64,000 nucleotides of DNA. It comes from Saururus chinensis (lineage: Eukaryota > Streptophyta > Magnoliopsida > Piperales > Saururaceae). The stretch covers positions 25,808,756-25,872,755 of the forward strand of contig CP141150.1 in assembly GCA_035235625.1 (NCBI GenBank), given 5' to 3'. The first letter of the stretch is position 1. Every line of letters starts with the position of its first letter. Positions 1 through 12,570 of this stretch are shown piece by piece. Below the pieces are notes generated by a model, which was given only the letters and a program-made list of their open reading frames with translations, did no database searches and had not been told where the DNA came from. Made by a program: the position numbers and the translations under genes.

Positions 1-520
1 AGAGAGAAGTGAGTGACCTTAAGAATGAGAAATAGATGTCTAGTGCTTTCAATAGAGAACTAATGTCCTCTAAAGAGAAATTAGGTAGATTTAATTGAGG
101 GAAGAAAATGTTGGAAACAATATTGAGCATTGGTCAAACCAACAAGATAGGTTTAAGTTTTATGAATTGTTTGATTACCCCCTTAGCCAAACCTACTATT
201 TTTGTGAAGGCTAAAGAGAGTGGCAAATACCCTAAGATAGTGCCCAACCCACCCAAGTTAAAAGGAAAAGGAGTTAAGATAGGTTCTACTATTTTCGGTG
301 TGTGTGACATATGCTATAGTGATTCTCATACTATAAAAGAGTGCCCAAAGAATCATCCTTTCAAACTTAGGCCAAAGAAGAAGGAGAAGAAGCACATTAA
401 CCATATGACCCATAAGTTACCTCACCAAGTTCATGTAAGGAAGATGAAGAGAGTGTGCGTGAGGAACTTTCAATGTTGGGATTTAAAGAACTTTTGTTAT
501 TGTGCCCCATCATGGATATA
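1..520 (+). pseudogene. copia gag C-terminal fragment (element A)
   Basis: This is the C-terminal part of a Ty1/copia-type gag, cut by the window start. The open frame 108-521 contains a second zinc knuckle, CDICYSDSHTIKEC (C-X2-C-X4-H-X4-C), at about 303-344, followed by a Lys-rich stretch. Homology extends upstream of the first Met to base 1, but the frame has stops there (for example just after 'KNEK'). The same protein block occurs on the minus strand at 30327-30713 (element B) and 45552-45761 (element C), so this is the plus-strand member of the same family. Homology fades near 455-520, where an Athila-like gypsy begins. Nucleocapsid-like RNA binding is the role known for such knuckles. 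This copy cannot encode a full protein. Confidence 0.8.
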
Positions 521-529
521 AAACATGGT

Positions 530-2278
530 ATATAATTAGTTTCCTTTATTATGATTTAACATCTCAAATGACACAATTTATTGAAATGATGTGCAATGAA
601 AAGTTTTTGGGTAAAGAACCTGAGGAGGCAGCACGAGACTATTTTTGTTGTATTGGCTGAAAATGTCCATTATGGGAAGATTTTAATAAATTTGAAAGAG
701 CTAGTAAGACAAAATCTAATCTATTAACTAAGGGGGAATGCACCATCTTAAAGAAGAGGATAATGTGAAAGCAAAAATTACTAGTTCAACTAGAAAGGTT
801 GAAGCTATAGAAATTAATAAAGAAAACACATCTAAGACTTCTAAAAAAGTATAAGATATTTGTAGTATGTGTAAGAGTGATAAACACTAAACATAGGATT
901 GTTGAACAATCCCTGCCTTTAAAGATGTGTTGCATACTCAAACAAATGTATCAGAAACTTATATTCCTTATTGGAGAGATATCTTATCTTTAATTGGAGA
1001 AATAAGTCTAATGTGTATCAAAAGATTCTTGAAGACACATGGCACACATTTATGAGAGTCAAGCAACAATTAACAACTAAATAATACAAGCTATCAATGA
1101 CTTAAAGGCTTCTATCACACAGTTGACTACAACTTTATGCACTCAAGAAAAGGGGAAGTTTCTTTCTCTCAACCTCAACCAAATCCTAAAGGTCAATTTA
1201 TAATTAAAATTTTGAATTCTTCAAGTTCACAAGAAGAGCATGCTAAGTCTATCACCACATTGAGAAGTGAAAATGTCATTAATAATGATATCCAAGGAAG
1301 GTTGTTGAATGTAAGGAGTCTTTAAATTTTATAAAATGTGATGAACTTGACAACTCTCATTGTGTTTCCCCCATTCCTCCTCCTTTTCCAAAAAAAATTA
1401 TAATTTTCTTCTAAATTGGTGCAAAATCGTGACATTCTTGAAATTTTTAAACAAATTAAGATTAACTTTTGTCACATAGATGTAATTAAATAAATTTCAT
1501 CTTATCCAAAAATTTTGAAAGACCTTTGCTTAATCAAGTGTATGCTAATTGTACAAAAGAATGCATTTTTTATAGAATAAGTGAGTACAATTTTACAACA
1601 AAACACCCCACCCAAATACAAAGATCCTGATTTTCCAACCATATCTTGTATAATTGGGAATTATAAAATTGAAAAAACTTTGCTCTTGAGGCAACTATTA
1701 ATCTATTACCTTATTTTGTTTATGAACAACTGAGACTTGTTGAATTGAAGCCCACAAGTATTATGTTTCAACTTGCAAATCACTCAGTTAGATTACCAAG
1801 AAAAATTATTGAGGATGTGCTAGTCCAAGTGGAAAATTTTTATTTTCCTGTTGATTTTATTGTTTTGGACACACAACCAGTTTTGATTTCATGTACTCAA
1901 ATTCTTGTCATATTCGATCGCACATTTCTTATTACTTCTAATGTTCTTCTTAATTGTAGAAATTGTGTTATGAAGTTTTTTTTTTGAAATATGACTTTGG
2001 ATCTTAATATTTTTAATATTTGGAGGCAACTAGGAGATGATGATGATTTCCATGAAGTTAACATAATTGAAAGTTTTGTGCATGACAAGTTTCTTATTTC
2101 TTCATTCTCTGACCCTCTTGAGGCTTTACTCATTTTACTTTTGATAATGAATATGTGATTAATGATGTATTTTTTTTTATTAGAGTCAACCCCCATGTTG
2201 GACACCAACAAGTGGAAGACACATTTTGAGGAATTGCCTCCTCCCAATAATGCTTCCCTCCCTTCAAATGTCCAAATG
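530..2278 (+). pseudogene. Athila-like gypsy gag-protease remnant
   Basis: Broken frames resemble the gag and protease of Athila-type Ty3/gypsy elements. Near 560-620 is 'TSQMTQFIEMMCNEKFL', close to the gag end. At about 860-940 a decayed knuckle-like segment (ICSMCKSDKH) is followed by 'IPAFKDVLHTQTN'. The frame 1137-1325 is the gag-protease linker. Around 1700-1990 the protease reads 'ATINLLPYFVYEQL', then 'LVQVENFYFPVDFIVLDTQP' and 'LLNCRNCVMK'. The catalytic D-[LS]-G-A site just upstream (about 1680-1702) is destroyed by a small deletion and frameshift. The frame breaks again at a poly-T run (about 1976-1986). The linker frame at 2162-2278 is cut by a hAT insertion and resumes at 6358. 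No LTR of this element is visible. Confidence 0.72.
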
Positions 2279-5200
2279 CAGGGACGGAGACAGGGAGGGG
2301 AGGGGGGGGTGGGAGTAGGTGCCATGACCCCCCCTCACCTTTTAGAATTTTATATAAGTTTACCTATATAAAGATAAAAAGTCGCACTCCCCCACCCCCC
2401 CCCCGCACACACATATAACCCCATTGACCTTCCCAACTTACTATATCAATGCATTTACAACGTAAAGAAGTGAGAATAAAAAAATCCTTCCTATTTGTCA
2501 TAGGTGTCCAGGTCTATATAGAGTACTTAATTGTACCAAAATAAGGACTTTACAATCCTACCATAGGTGTCTAGTCTCTAGAATATTTAATTTATCGGAG
2601 CAAGGACTTTTCCAATTCCTTCTCTTTATGGTCCTACCCTAACTAAATAAAGTTTTTACATACCTACCCTAATTAGACTTTAGGGTCACTTATATAATGT
2701 GGTTTGTTAAGAATAAATTGTATACTTTAGTCCCTAATTGTATTCTTGCGCAGAGCTTTTTGGATTGGCGGGTGCTGGGCTGTTGTGATTATGTGAAGCA
2801 CTAAGCACTATTTAAAAATTTCTGCAATCTTCATTACAGCAAGTCAGAAAGGTACATAGAAAATATTTAAATTATATTGTTTTCTCATGAGTCATGACAA
2901 GTCAGCAAGCACTATATAAATTTTTTTGTATACTTCATTATAAGCAATCAGCTCTAAATTTTTTAACATAAAATAAAATTTCAAATTATATTATTTTCTC
3001 TTGACAAAGCCCCAATTGTATTGCAAATTGTAGAAATCCCACACGTCCCAATTTCATTGTACAGTAACTCATTACTTATTTTTTTTGCAAACATCAACTC
3101 CTAGTTGTAGGCTCTTTCTCCTTCTCCGCATGTCACATGTGCACAAAGTACATATCTAAGTTGTGAGTAAAATTCACAATTAATTATTTCTTATTAATCT
3201 TTCTCTTTATTCTTGTGACTTGTGAAGGGAATATATTTGTAGGCTCCACTTGATTTTCTCCAATTTACTCCAACAAGTGAACGACTTTTTCTTATTCTCA
3301 TTGTCTTTATCTAGTAAGTACCTTGAATCCTTCATAAATAGTTTTTTAATAAATGAAAACTACTATTTTGTTAAACTCTTAGTTGTGTTCTTTTTGCAAA
3401 CATTAGTCCAAGAATATATGAATTTCTTTTTTTCTCTTAAATATATAAAGATTACTTTTACACTTACACAATAACATATTATTTTATTAATTATTTTTTA
3501 TTGGCTACTATAAGATACTTCATATGTATTTTCTTTGTTTACAAGAATTCTCATACAAATTTTTTTATCTTAGTTGCTTAATTATAGAATTATGTTGTTA
3601 TTGTTATATTAATAAATTATTGTGTTATGTTAAACCTATGTGTTTGGGATTTTATCAACTTTTAGATTGAGTTTAATTTTTGTTGAGACTTTAATTTTAT
3701 TAATTTTTATTTTATTAGGTTTAAGGGGATAGTCATGGCTAAATCATCTACAATTGATACATTTTTTAAGAAGAAAGATACTCATAATGCAGAAGCCAGT
3801 GAACTTCCTGCTTCTACTTCTGATCTTGATTGTTCAACACTTTATGAAAACTGTCCTTCTAAAGCTCCAAGAGTTGAATCTAAAGAAGTTGATATTTCTT
3901 CTTTAGACCGTGATCCAAGATTACGTCCTTCAATTTGGGATTATCCTCTTACACAACGTGATGATATTCGACGTGCTTATATCAAATTAGGGCCTTATCA
4001 ACCTGAACTCTCAGAGTATCCATTATCTGGGTCAGAAAACCATCTTCGAAGATTTAAATATTTTTATTTTAAACTATTTCTTCCTTTGTTAGAGTATTCC
4101 CCCTCAAAGGATGCAACATTATGTCTACCTTGCTACCTTTTCAACAAAAACTCAGATAAATCAAATGCATTTTTTATTGAAGGATTTCGCAATTGGAAGA
4201 AAGTTAATGATGGAAAAAAATGCTCATTCTTGAGCCATGTAGGTAAAAGCCCATAACACATAAAGTTGCTGAACGTTCTTACATTGATCTAATGAATCAG
4301 CAACAACATATTCAGAAGATTATTGAGAAGCAAACATCTCAACAAGTTGCGGATAATCGTCTTAGGCTAAAAACATCAATTGACGCCATTAGATGGTTAG
4401 CATATCAAGCATGTACTTTTAGAGGCAATGATGAACGTCCTGATTCAAAAAATCATTGTAACTTTCTTGAATTGATCAAGATTTTAGGATCCTACAATGA
4501 AAATGTAGCCAAAGTCGTGGAAAATGCTCCTAGAAATGCTAAATACACATCTCCTACAACTCAAAAGGAAATTCTACATATTATAGGGAGTAAAATCCGA
4601 AGTAAAATTTGTGATGAAATTGGTAATGCAAAATTTTGTATAATTGTTGATGAAGTAAGGGATGAAGCTAAAAGAGAATAGATGGCGCTTGTTTTGAGAT
4701 TTATTGACAAAGACGGCTTTGTACGTGAGCGATTCCTTAGCCTTATTCATGTCCCAGACACAATAGCATTGACTTTAAAAGAAAAAATATCAGAGGTTCT
4801 TTCTCATCATAATCTCATTATCCAAAATATTCGTGGTCAAGATTATGATGGTGCTAGCAATATGCGAGGTGAATGGAATGGATTATAAGCTTTGTTTTTA
4901 AATGATTGCCCATATGCATATTATATTAATTGTTTAGTCCATCGCCTCCAACTAGCGCTAGTGGCAGCGTCTAGAGAAGTCATTCATGTTCATCAATTCT
5001 TCTCCAAATTGGTGTTCATAGTAAATATTGTCGGTGCTTCATGCAAACGTCATGCAGAACTACAAGTTGCCCAAGTTGAAGACATTACACGCATGCTTTC
5101 CATTGATGAAGTTGAATCTGGGAGAGGACTTAATCAAATTGGAACTTTACAATGACCTAAAGATACTCGTTGGGGCTCTCATTTTAGTTCAATTTGCAGC

Positions 5201-6349
5201 TTAATAAAGATGTTCCATGCAGTTTGTGTAGTTCTTAATAACATAGTTAAGGAAGGCACCAATTATTCTCAACGATGGGATGCAGCTTCAGCTTATGATT
5301 GGGTAACATCTTTTGAATTCGTCCTCATTCTACATATTATGCAAGATGTGATGGGAATTACCAATGAGTTGTGTAAAGCTTACAACTTAAGTCTCAAGAT
5401 ATTTTAAATGTTATGCATTTAGTACCTACTACAAAACAACTTATCCAAGAGTTAAGAGATAATGGTTGGAATGATATGCACGAGAAGGCAACATTATTTT
5501 GTCAACAACATAAGATAGATATTCCTGATTTGAATTCTCGTTATGTTGCAAATCAAAATAGAGCTCGTCTTCAACAAGATTTTATTACACTTGAACATCA
5601 TTATCGGGTTGGTATATTTACAGCTACTTTAGATTTTCAATTACAAGAGTTAAATAGCAGGTTTAATGAGAATATAGTGGAGTTGTTGATTCTTAGTTCT
5701 GGTTTGAATCCTAAAGATACTTATAAGTCATTCGAAGTAGATGATATTTACAAATTAGCTGAAACCTTTTATCCTGAAGATTTTACAGAGCAAGAGAGAC
5801 ATTGTTTGAAATCTCAATTGCAACATTATGGGTATGATGTTATTCAACATCCTATTTTGCAAAAAGTGTCAACCATTACAGAACTTTGTCAAAAATTAGT
5901 GCAAACTGGGAAATCAGAAGTTTACCCTCTTATTTACCGGTTGATTTGCCTTGTATTAACTCTTCCAGTTTCAACAACAACAACGAAAGGGCATTCTTAG
6001 CTATGAAAATTGTAAAAAATAGACTTCGCAACAAGATGGAGGATGAATTTCTTGCTAATTGTTTGATAACATATATTGAGAAATAAATTGCAGATGAGAT
6101 TACCACAGATACAATTATTGATGAATTTTATGAAATGAGCAAGCGTCGGGCACAACTTAAATAAGTTTCTTTTGTTATGAAAGGTCAATTTTATTTTATT
6201 GGGGTTTTGGTTTATGTCCCCCCCAAACCTTAAGCGCAATGCATTTGTTATAAAAAAAAAATAGTAGTAGTTCATGTCAAACTCTCCAATCATTTTTTTA
6301 TATAATATACTTTGGCCCCCCTTGCAGTTTTTTCCTGGCTCTGTCCCTG
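2279..6349 (+). mobile_element. hAT DNA transposon, structurally complete ends
   Basis: This 4071-bp element has imperfect terminal inverted repeats: left CAGGGACGGAGACAGG (2279-2294), right end on the minus strand CAGGGACAGAGCCAGG (6334-6349), 14 of 16 identical. An exact 8-bp target duplication TCCAAATG flanks it at 2271-2278 and 6350-6357. An 8-bp duplication, CAGGG-type ends and an internal transposase of the zinc-finger MYM1-like, DUF4371 and hAT-dimerisation type all point to the hAT superfamily. It sits inside an Athila-like gypsy, so it is younger than that element. The ends include long G and C runs (about 2297-2312 and 2390-2404). Bases 2372-3734 are an AT-rich 5' region without a recognised gene. 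Confidence 0.93.
3735..6164 (+). pseudogene. hAT transposase (zinc-finger MYM1-like), inactivated
   Basis: The start at 3735 begins a protein with an SFF-like N-terminus (TIDTFFKKK). A TTF-type zinc-finger region follows (DPRLRPSIWDYP ... LCLPCYLF) to about 4250. Then come a DUF4371-like part (NRLRLKTSIDAIRWLAYQ, VDEVRDEA, RGQDYDGASNM, about 4340-5150) and a C-terminal hAT dimerisation domain (about 5890-6140, MKIVKNRLRNKMEDEFLANC). It is broken by frameshifts near 4252, 5390-5413 and 5990, and by in-frame stops at 4679 (TAG), 4886 (TAA), 5153 (TGA) and 6084 (TAA). The first three are single C-to-T changes from expected Gln, Gln and Arg codons. Joined in concept the product would be roughly 800 residues, a normal length for this group. 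The natural stop is at 6162. The element cannot be autonomous now. Confidence 0.9.
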
Positions 6350-6357
6350 TCCAAATG

Positions 6358-7424
6358 CCAAAACTTGTATTAAAACCCTTTTCCTATTGAGCTTAAATAC
6401 GTATTTTTGGGTGAAGGCAAGACATACCCTATGGTTGTTTCCTCATAATTAAAACACACACAAGATCAAAAGTTGTTCCATATCCTTAGAGAGCATAGAA
6501 GTGCAATTGGTTAGACCATAGTTGATATTAAGGGGATTTGTTCCTCAGTTGGTAATCATAAGATCTTCCTGAAAGATAATGTCAAACCCTCTAGAGAAAT
6601 GCAACACAGGTTAAAACCTAACATGAAAGAGGTTGTAAGAATAAAGTTCCTAAATTTGTTAAATATAGGGATTATATACCCCATATCTTCTAGTAAGTGG
6701 GTAGGTCCTATCTAAGTGGTGCCTAAGAAATCTAGTGTGACTGTAGTAAAAAATGAAAAGATGAGTTGATACCAACTAGAGTCACCACTTGTTGGTGCAT
6801 GTACATTGACTGTAGGAAACTCAACTTTATCAATAGGAAACACCATTTCCCCTTACCATTCATGACCCAAATACTAGAAAGGGTGTCTGGTCATTAATTT
6901 TATTATTTCCATGATGGTTATTCCAAGTATAACAAAATTGAGATTGCACTTAAGGATCGAGAAAAAATAACTTTTACATGTCTATTTTGTACCTTTGCTG
7001 ATTGAATGATGCCATTTGTCTTGTGTAATGCTTCTACCACATTTCAAATATACATGATGAGTATATTTAGTGACATGGTAGAGAATTTTCTTCAAGTTTT
7101 TATGGATTATTTTCTTGTTTTTGGAGATTCTTTTGATGATTGTATTAATAATTTGGAAAATAGTTTTGGCTATATGTGAGGTGGAAAAACTTGTTTTAAA
7201 TTGGGGAAAATGTTATTTTATGGTCACCAAGGGAAATGTACTTGGTTATATTGTTTCTATGCAAGGAATTCAAGTGGAACAAACCTTCACAAAGCAACAG
7301 AGGATGCTCATTTTTCTCCTATTATGTAATCACCTAATTGGAGTTTGCCTTTTGAAATCAAGTGTGATGCTAATGATTATGTTTTTGGGGTTATTCTTGG
7401 GTAACGAAAAGATAAAAAGACTTC
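6358..7424 (+). pseudogene. Athila-like gypsy reverse transcriptase remnant
   Basis: This continues the gypsy element interrupted by the hAT insertion. After a decayed linker, reverse transcriptase motifs appear in order at about 6755-7300: 'IDCRKLNFINRKHHFPLPF', 'ILERVSGH', 'DGYSKYNKIEIALKD', 'ITFTCLFCTFAD', 'MPFVLCNASTTFQIYMMSIF', and then the catalytic box, which reads VFMDYFLVFG. Athila-type enzymes have FMDD there, so the second catalytic Asp has become Tyr. Several stops and frameshifts follow (the frame 7115-7432 is shifted relative to the start). 'LNWGKCYFMVTKGNVLGYIVS' marks the thumb side. Homology to the gypsy ends near 7420, where copia non-coding sequence resumes. RNase H and integrase are absent. 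Confidence 0.75.
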
Positions 7425-7941
7425 TAAGTTGAAAAATGAGAACTTTGTCTTTACTAGGGTCTGAAAAAATTTGTCTCATTTTTAATAAGAGTGATCTTGC
7501 TAGATTCAAGATTAAAAGTGAGTATAGTTAAAAACATTAGTGGTTTCTTCAAAACTTAATGAAAGAAAGTTAAAGCGTAAAAAAAAGAAAATAAAATTGA
7601 CAATCACATACGAATAGAGTTGACTAATTTACGATAAGGTATTAATGAACATAATTTGTGGATGCACTTAGATTAAAGAAAAATTAATTAAAAATCATCA
7701 AAAGGAGCTTAACCATGCTTATATTTTAATTTTTGATTTTTAATTTGAGTTATGTCTGTCATAAAATTTATTTCAATGGAAAATGCGTTTAGGTATTTTT
7801 AGGAGTTTATTGTACTTTTTACCGAATTTTTTCAAATTTTCTAAATTTTTAATTTTTAGAAAATCAAAATTTTGAATTTTCAAAAGAGAGATTTGTCGAT
7901 CCCCTGAGTGATTGATAGTTGGTTGGGTTTTGTACCAAATC
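7425..7941 (+). other. copia element A internal non-coding region
   Basis: This AT-rich sequence without a gene matches, on the opposite strand, the region downstream of gag in elements B (about 28.9-29.3 kb), C (about 44.2-44.6 kb) and D (about 56.3-56.7 kb). It therefore belongs to the same copia copy as the gag at 1-520. It is cut at 7941 by a solo LTR and continues at 11183. About 0.9 kb of the non-coding block seen next to gag in B, C and D is missing here. Confidence 0.75.
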
Positions 7942-8518
7942 TGTCATGCCCCAGTACAGGCCACCCCTGACCCGAACCCCGGTCAAGGATTTAGCAGTAC
8001 GCGGTGCCACCAAGTTAAGTGGAAATGCAGAAGACTTAACCTATCCTCGGGCGAACACACAATGGAGTAAGCGCACAATCCCTTTGTGCAAAAGCAAATA
8101 ATGCAAAATAAAGAACTACTTAAAAATCTTAGTCCACTCATACCCACATCATCTAGTTATTACAAGAAAACAAGCCACAAGGGTTAAACAAATCTAAGCC
8201 AACAATGGCTAAACGTAGTGTTAAGTAAAGTCAAATGTATAAGTTCAACATATCTAACATATTGCTATGCAACCATATCCCCTCTCAATGAACGTGGCCA
8301 TCCTCATGCTCAATGTAGAGCCAATCTAAAGCACCTGCATGGCACAATATGCAGCCCCAAAATAAAACCACAAAACAAAGACGATTGAGCCTGTTACTCA
8401 GCAAGGGTTTTAATGCAGAAAGTAAACTCATAAAAATATCACAAACATTATCAATATAACATTCATCACATATCCATTTACCACATGCATTCATCATAGG
8501 ACAAATCACATATGTTCA

Positions 8519-8740
8519 TGCCACATGTGCATCATGTTGTAATGCACATTCCATAATCATATACTCATGCCACCTATGCATCATGATGTAAAATATATTC
8601 CATACACACATAATCATGCGACGTGTATATCATGATGTATAACACATTCCTTAAGCATATAATCATGCTACCTGCATATCATAATGTAACCCACATTCCT
8701 TAAGCACATAATCATGCCACCTGTGCATCATGGGTTCATC
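8519..8740. repeat. tandem repeat, about 57-60 bp, four units
   Basis: Four imperfect units each contain 'atcatgcCACCTgtgcATCATG..gta' followed by 'cacattcc' and 'taatcat' (units begin near 8519, 8567, 8626 and 8683). The repeat lies inside the solo LTR 7942-11182. A more diverged version is present at about 53400-53640 in the related solo LTR, so the array predates both insertions. Confidence 0.7.
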
Positions 8741-9049
8741 CATAGCTTATAAAGCATATACACATCATGTGTAATCATATAAATCTCATTATAACAATCA
8801 TATTCGACATGCATCAATTCTTAACATTCATATCATGTATAATCATATCTCAATATAAGCATTCACCCTACAAAATCAAGTGTAGCAATCACACACCACC
8901 CTTCATATTCATGCAAATCCATTCGATAATCACATGTATAACCTCAGTATCATTATTCCTACATAACTTGTGTAAATGAGCATTATCTCACATACACATG
9001 TAACAATCATTAGGTGAATGTCTCACAATTGAGAAAATCAATCAAACCT

Positions 9050-9272
9050 GCTCGCCCAGGACAATCCTTGTTGGAAGATCTGAATTCTTATAAAGAAAAA
9101 CTAGAGCGGTTTAGGTAGGTTCCCTAATTGGGAGGTACCCCCTTCTTACCTAGGATAACCCTTGCGGGGAGGTCCAAATTCCTAAAAAGGAAAATTAGAG
9201 TGTTTCCTACTTGCCTAGGACTAACCTTGTGAGGAAAGTCCGAATTCCTTAGAAAGGAAAACTAGACTATCC
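9050..9272. repeat. tandem repeat, about 75-90 bp, three units
   Basis: Three imperfect copies of a unit containing 'gcccaggacaatccttg', 'gaggtccgaattcct' and 'aaggaaaactaga' start near 9051, 9148 and 9217. They lie within the solo LTR 7942-11182. No coding potential is seen. Confidence 0.65.
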
Positions 9273-11783
9273 TGGTAAGCCGGTGCACAAGGACATACCA
9301 TTAACGATTCACAGTGTCCACATAACTTATTAAATTAATTCACATAGTAATTTGCTCATCTCAACTGGTGAGGCAACACGTCCTTGAAGGAACGCAAAAT
9401 AAAACCATCTCCTTTCGGAAATAAAATTGATTTGATAAGCCTCTGAACGATTAATCTGACAACCAATGACATCCAATTACATCCAATCAATTAATCATGG
9501 CTAATCATAATGAACCTCATTTATAAATCATTTTAATGATGCATACAACATGATACATATGTGAAAAAATGATAAATGAGCACAAGTATAAATAAACATA
9601 CACTAATCATTCCATATGTGCATGAAATATGATCTATTCAAGTCAAATAAAATCATATAAATCTATGCAAGAGTGTACATACGTAGTAGTGTTCATACCT
9701 AGGCTGAAACATGTGAAACATGAATTACCTATAATCAAAAGTTATATGTGCAAGCGTCCATAATTTATCATAGTCATATCCTACAGGAATCACGGAGTAT
9801 ATGCGAAGAAAACGTCAAAATTCCGATTCAAGACAACTATAATATCATGCTAAACCTAAACAAGTATAATCATTTCCATGCTTAAGCTAAATCATAATTC
9901 AAAGAGGGTTCACATGTAATTACAGTAACATTTATAGGTAATTATAACTCATCATAGTCATAAAGAACTAAATTTATGAGAAGGGAACAAGAAATGGCCA
10001 AAAATTAACAAAATAAGCCAAAAACCAAAAAACAACAATGTTGTCATTCAAACGCCTTGGCAGGCCATTCGAATGCCTAGCTGCTCGAATGGCTAGACAA
10101 CCTATTCAAATGGCTGTTAGACCGTTCGATCGGTAGTAATAGTTCACTTTTCTGGTTCTTCTTCATCCTTTCGAAATTCAAATCGAAATCATTCTAAATT
10201 TCCATATAAATTCAAATATCCCTACATAAAATCATAAAATCAAAATCTAACCCTAGAAAATGATAGATCTAATCATTTTCATGCTTAATCACAAGAAATA
10301 ACCATAAATTGCATGCTTTTAACAACTCACCATTAGGCCTCAAAATGAAGCAAGAACTCAAATAAATCTGCATATGCATTCTAAAGAATAAACTACACAA
10401 GGAAAAACTCTCTTACCTCTATGAAGCCTTTAGATCCACAAAAGAGCTTCAATCTTCAAGAAATCCTACCCAAAATTAGGGTTTTTGTTCTAACTTAATT
10501 AAAAATAACTAATATGCTCAAATCAATTTGAAAATAGAAAGATCTAAGATATCCTTTAGTTAAACATAAAAATCACCTAATTAGGGTTTTAAATAGAAAT
10601 TAAAAATTATATTTTTAATAAAAGAAATAAAGAATCAAGATGAGGGAAATAAAGATAAGAATGATTAAGACAAAAATCAAAACATTAGAGGTGATTAGGG
10701 CAAGAAGACACACCTTAATCCAAGTTTCTTCTTTAGGAAATGGGGGTAGAGCACTCCCTTCCACCTAACATAGCCCTTCCCCATTTAGGCAAATAGGATA
10801 GGGTTTACTTAAATAGTAAGGGTTTTGGGCTCTGTTTACAAACTATTGGGCTCAATAATTGGTCAAGATGCCCTAAGTGGCTAATTAGGGATATTTTTTG
10901 TCCAAAACTAAATTTAATCTCACCCAATCTCACTTAAATAAAATAATAGAAGTCTAGAATGTCAAATATGTCGCACGTCGTCCAACATGGACGTGGGGGC
11001 CATGGTAGGGTTCCCTCCCATAATTAAGAAAAAATTAGCATAAAATGCCATAATCAAACCTTACTAGAATCAAAATTACTTACCCACAACCTCAAAATCA
11101 AATCAAACCGGCAAATAAGCAAAACCACATAATTCACATAATTAAAAAGGAAATTAACCCAAATTAAATTAGAGATCATACAAAATCACAGTTTTAAAAT
11201 TTTGGTAAGCTCATAAGTTCCTCTTTTCAATCCAATCACTTCCAAAGGAAAAGTTATATTAGAGGCAGTTTTGCTTTGATTAGCACAGAGGAACACACGA
11301 TTTCATCATCACTTTCCCAATCTATCCTGCTACCACAGAATGTTCTAAAACCAAGTTTTAAATTTTAGTGATTTTTCAATGGTTATCAATGATTTTTGAA
11401 CCATTAGCATTGTCGGGAATAACTTGATCTATGTTTTTACAAAATTTCATGTGATTTGAACTATCGAATTTTGAGATCTCACGAAAAAGCAAATTTGATT
11501 TCAATTTTTCACTTCAATTTAGGTTTTTTTTGAAAAAATTTGAACATTTCTTTACAAAATTAGAAGTAGATCAAGTTATGACTTTTGTTCTAATCATTGC
11601 TATCTACCTGTATCAAAATTTGAAGTCATCTGACACAAAAAAAATTGTGTTTTATTTAATTTCAAATTTTTTATTTTTCATGTGCATTTCGATGATTTTT
11701 GAAATTCTATGACTTTTTTTATGTAAACAGATTAGTTCCTTGTGATACTTAGCCCTAGGTTTATGTCTTTGCAATGAATTTAT

Positions 11784-12570
11784 ATGGGGAGTAAATAAGC
11801 AGAAGGTAGCTAGTGATTCAAGCTCAGGTGACCGCGGTACATCATTAGGTGCCAGAGATAGGGTTAAGCATATATGTTGTGAATGTAGTGTAGTCCATGT
11901 ACCCCTAGAGACTACCATGGATTAGATAGAGGCAAGTCCATACTGGATGGATTACTTTAGGATGATCTCTAGATCAGATTAGCCAATTTACTCACGTCTA
12001 GTCAAACATGTGTATTCATCACTCATATTTGATGATGATGAGACATTAGTAGGAGTTGCTAGAGGCACATAGGTTTGTGTCACTCCTCATGTCATAACAG
12101 AGGTCATTTGATGTGAGAGAAGATCACTCATGTATCCACATATTGTTGGATATTTTTTTCCTTCTGATACTGAGTTGACTAAGAGATTGAATGGATTTTC
12201 CAAGAGGCAAATACCTTGATGTTTCACTTCTTGAACACTCTATGTCTGCTAATTTTTTGTCTGTTGTATGTCATTTCTCAGTATGATACCCAGAGTTCTA
12301 GGAAGGAGAGAGTTGATCCTACAATGGCCAGGATTTTACACCTCCTTGCATAGCAAGAGATGGAGTAAGATCTGCCATCTATAATTTTTGTCGTATCATG
12401 ACTTTTCGTCATGGACATATGTACGAGATGCTGCCCTACCCATACATTTTGTTCAGGATTTTTTACATCAATTCATGTTAGGATCCAAGAACCTGAGCCA
12501 ACGATGGTTGGGATGGGTTCTATCGATGTTGTAGTGATTTGTCGTATGATTTCGCATAACAGGGGATAGG
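11784..12570 (+). pseudogene. element A second ORF, N-terminal part ('plant transposon protein'-like)
   Basis: ATG at 11784 begins MGS-, matching MGRAK- starts in D (52106) and C (43551). Recognisable blocks are 'ETTMD', 'SPYWMDYF', 'LVKHVYSSLIFDDDETLVGV', 'VCVTPHVITEVI.CERR' and, after several frameshifts, 'MYEMLPYPYILFRIF' near 12420-12465. This is the pattern of the 'putative plant transposon protein' domain that accompanies some plant retrotransposons; its biochemical role is unknown to me. Many stops are present. The gene is cut at 12570 by a solo LTR and its C-terminus resumes at 15953. Bases 11183-11783 upstream are non-coding element A sequence. Confidence 0.65.

Larger units (their letters stand above)
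7942..11182 (-). mobile_element. solo LTR, gypsy (Del/Tekay-like), 3241 bp
   Basis: The termini are TGTCATGCCCC at 7942 and GATCATACA at 11182. An exact 5-bp target duplication AAATC lies at 7937-7941 and 11183-11187. There are no direct-repeat ends and no internal coding domains, so a solo LTR is the simplest reading. It is related to 12571-15952 (opposite orientation) and 52758-56249. Orientation is inferred: in this lineage the end reading ...GGGGC(G/A)TGACA normally lies next to the tRNA-Met primer site, which would place the 3' end at 7942. A weak TATA-like TATTTAAG at about 10812-10819 on the minus strand agrees. The lineage name is an inference from end motifs and length only. Confidence 0.88.
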
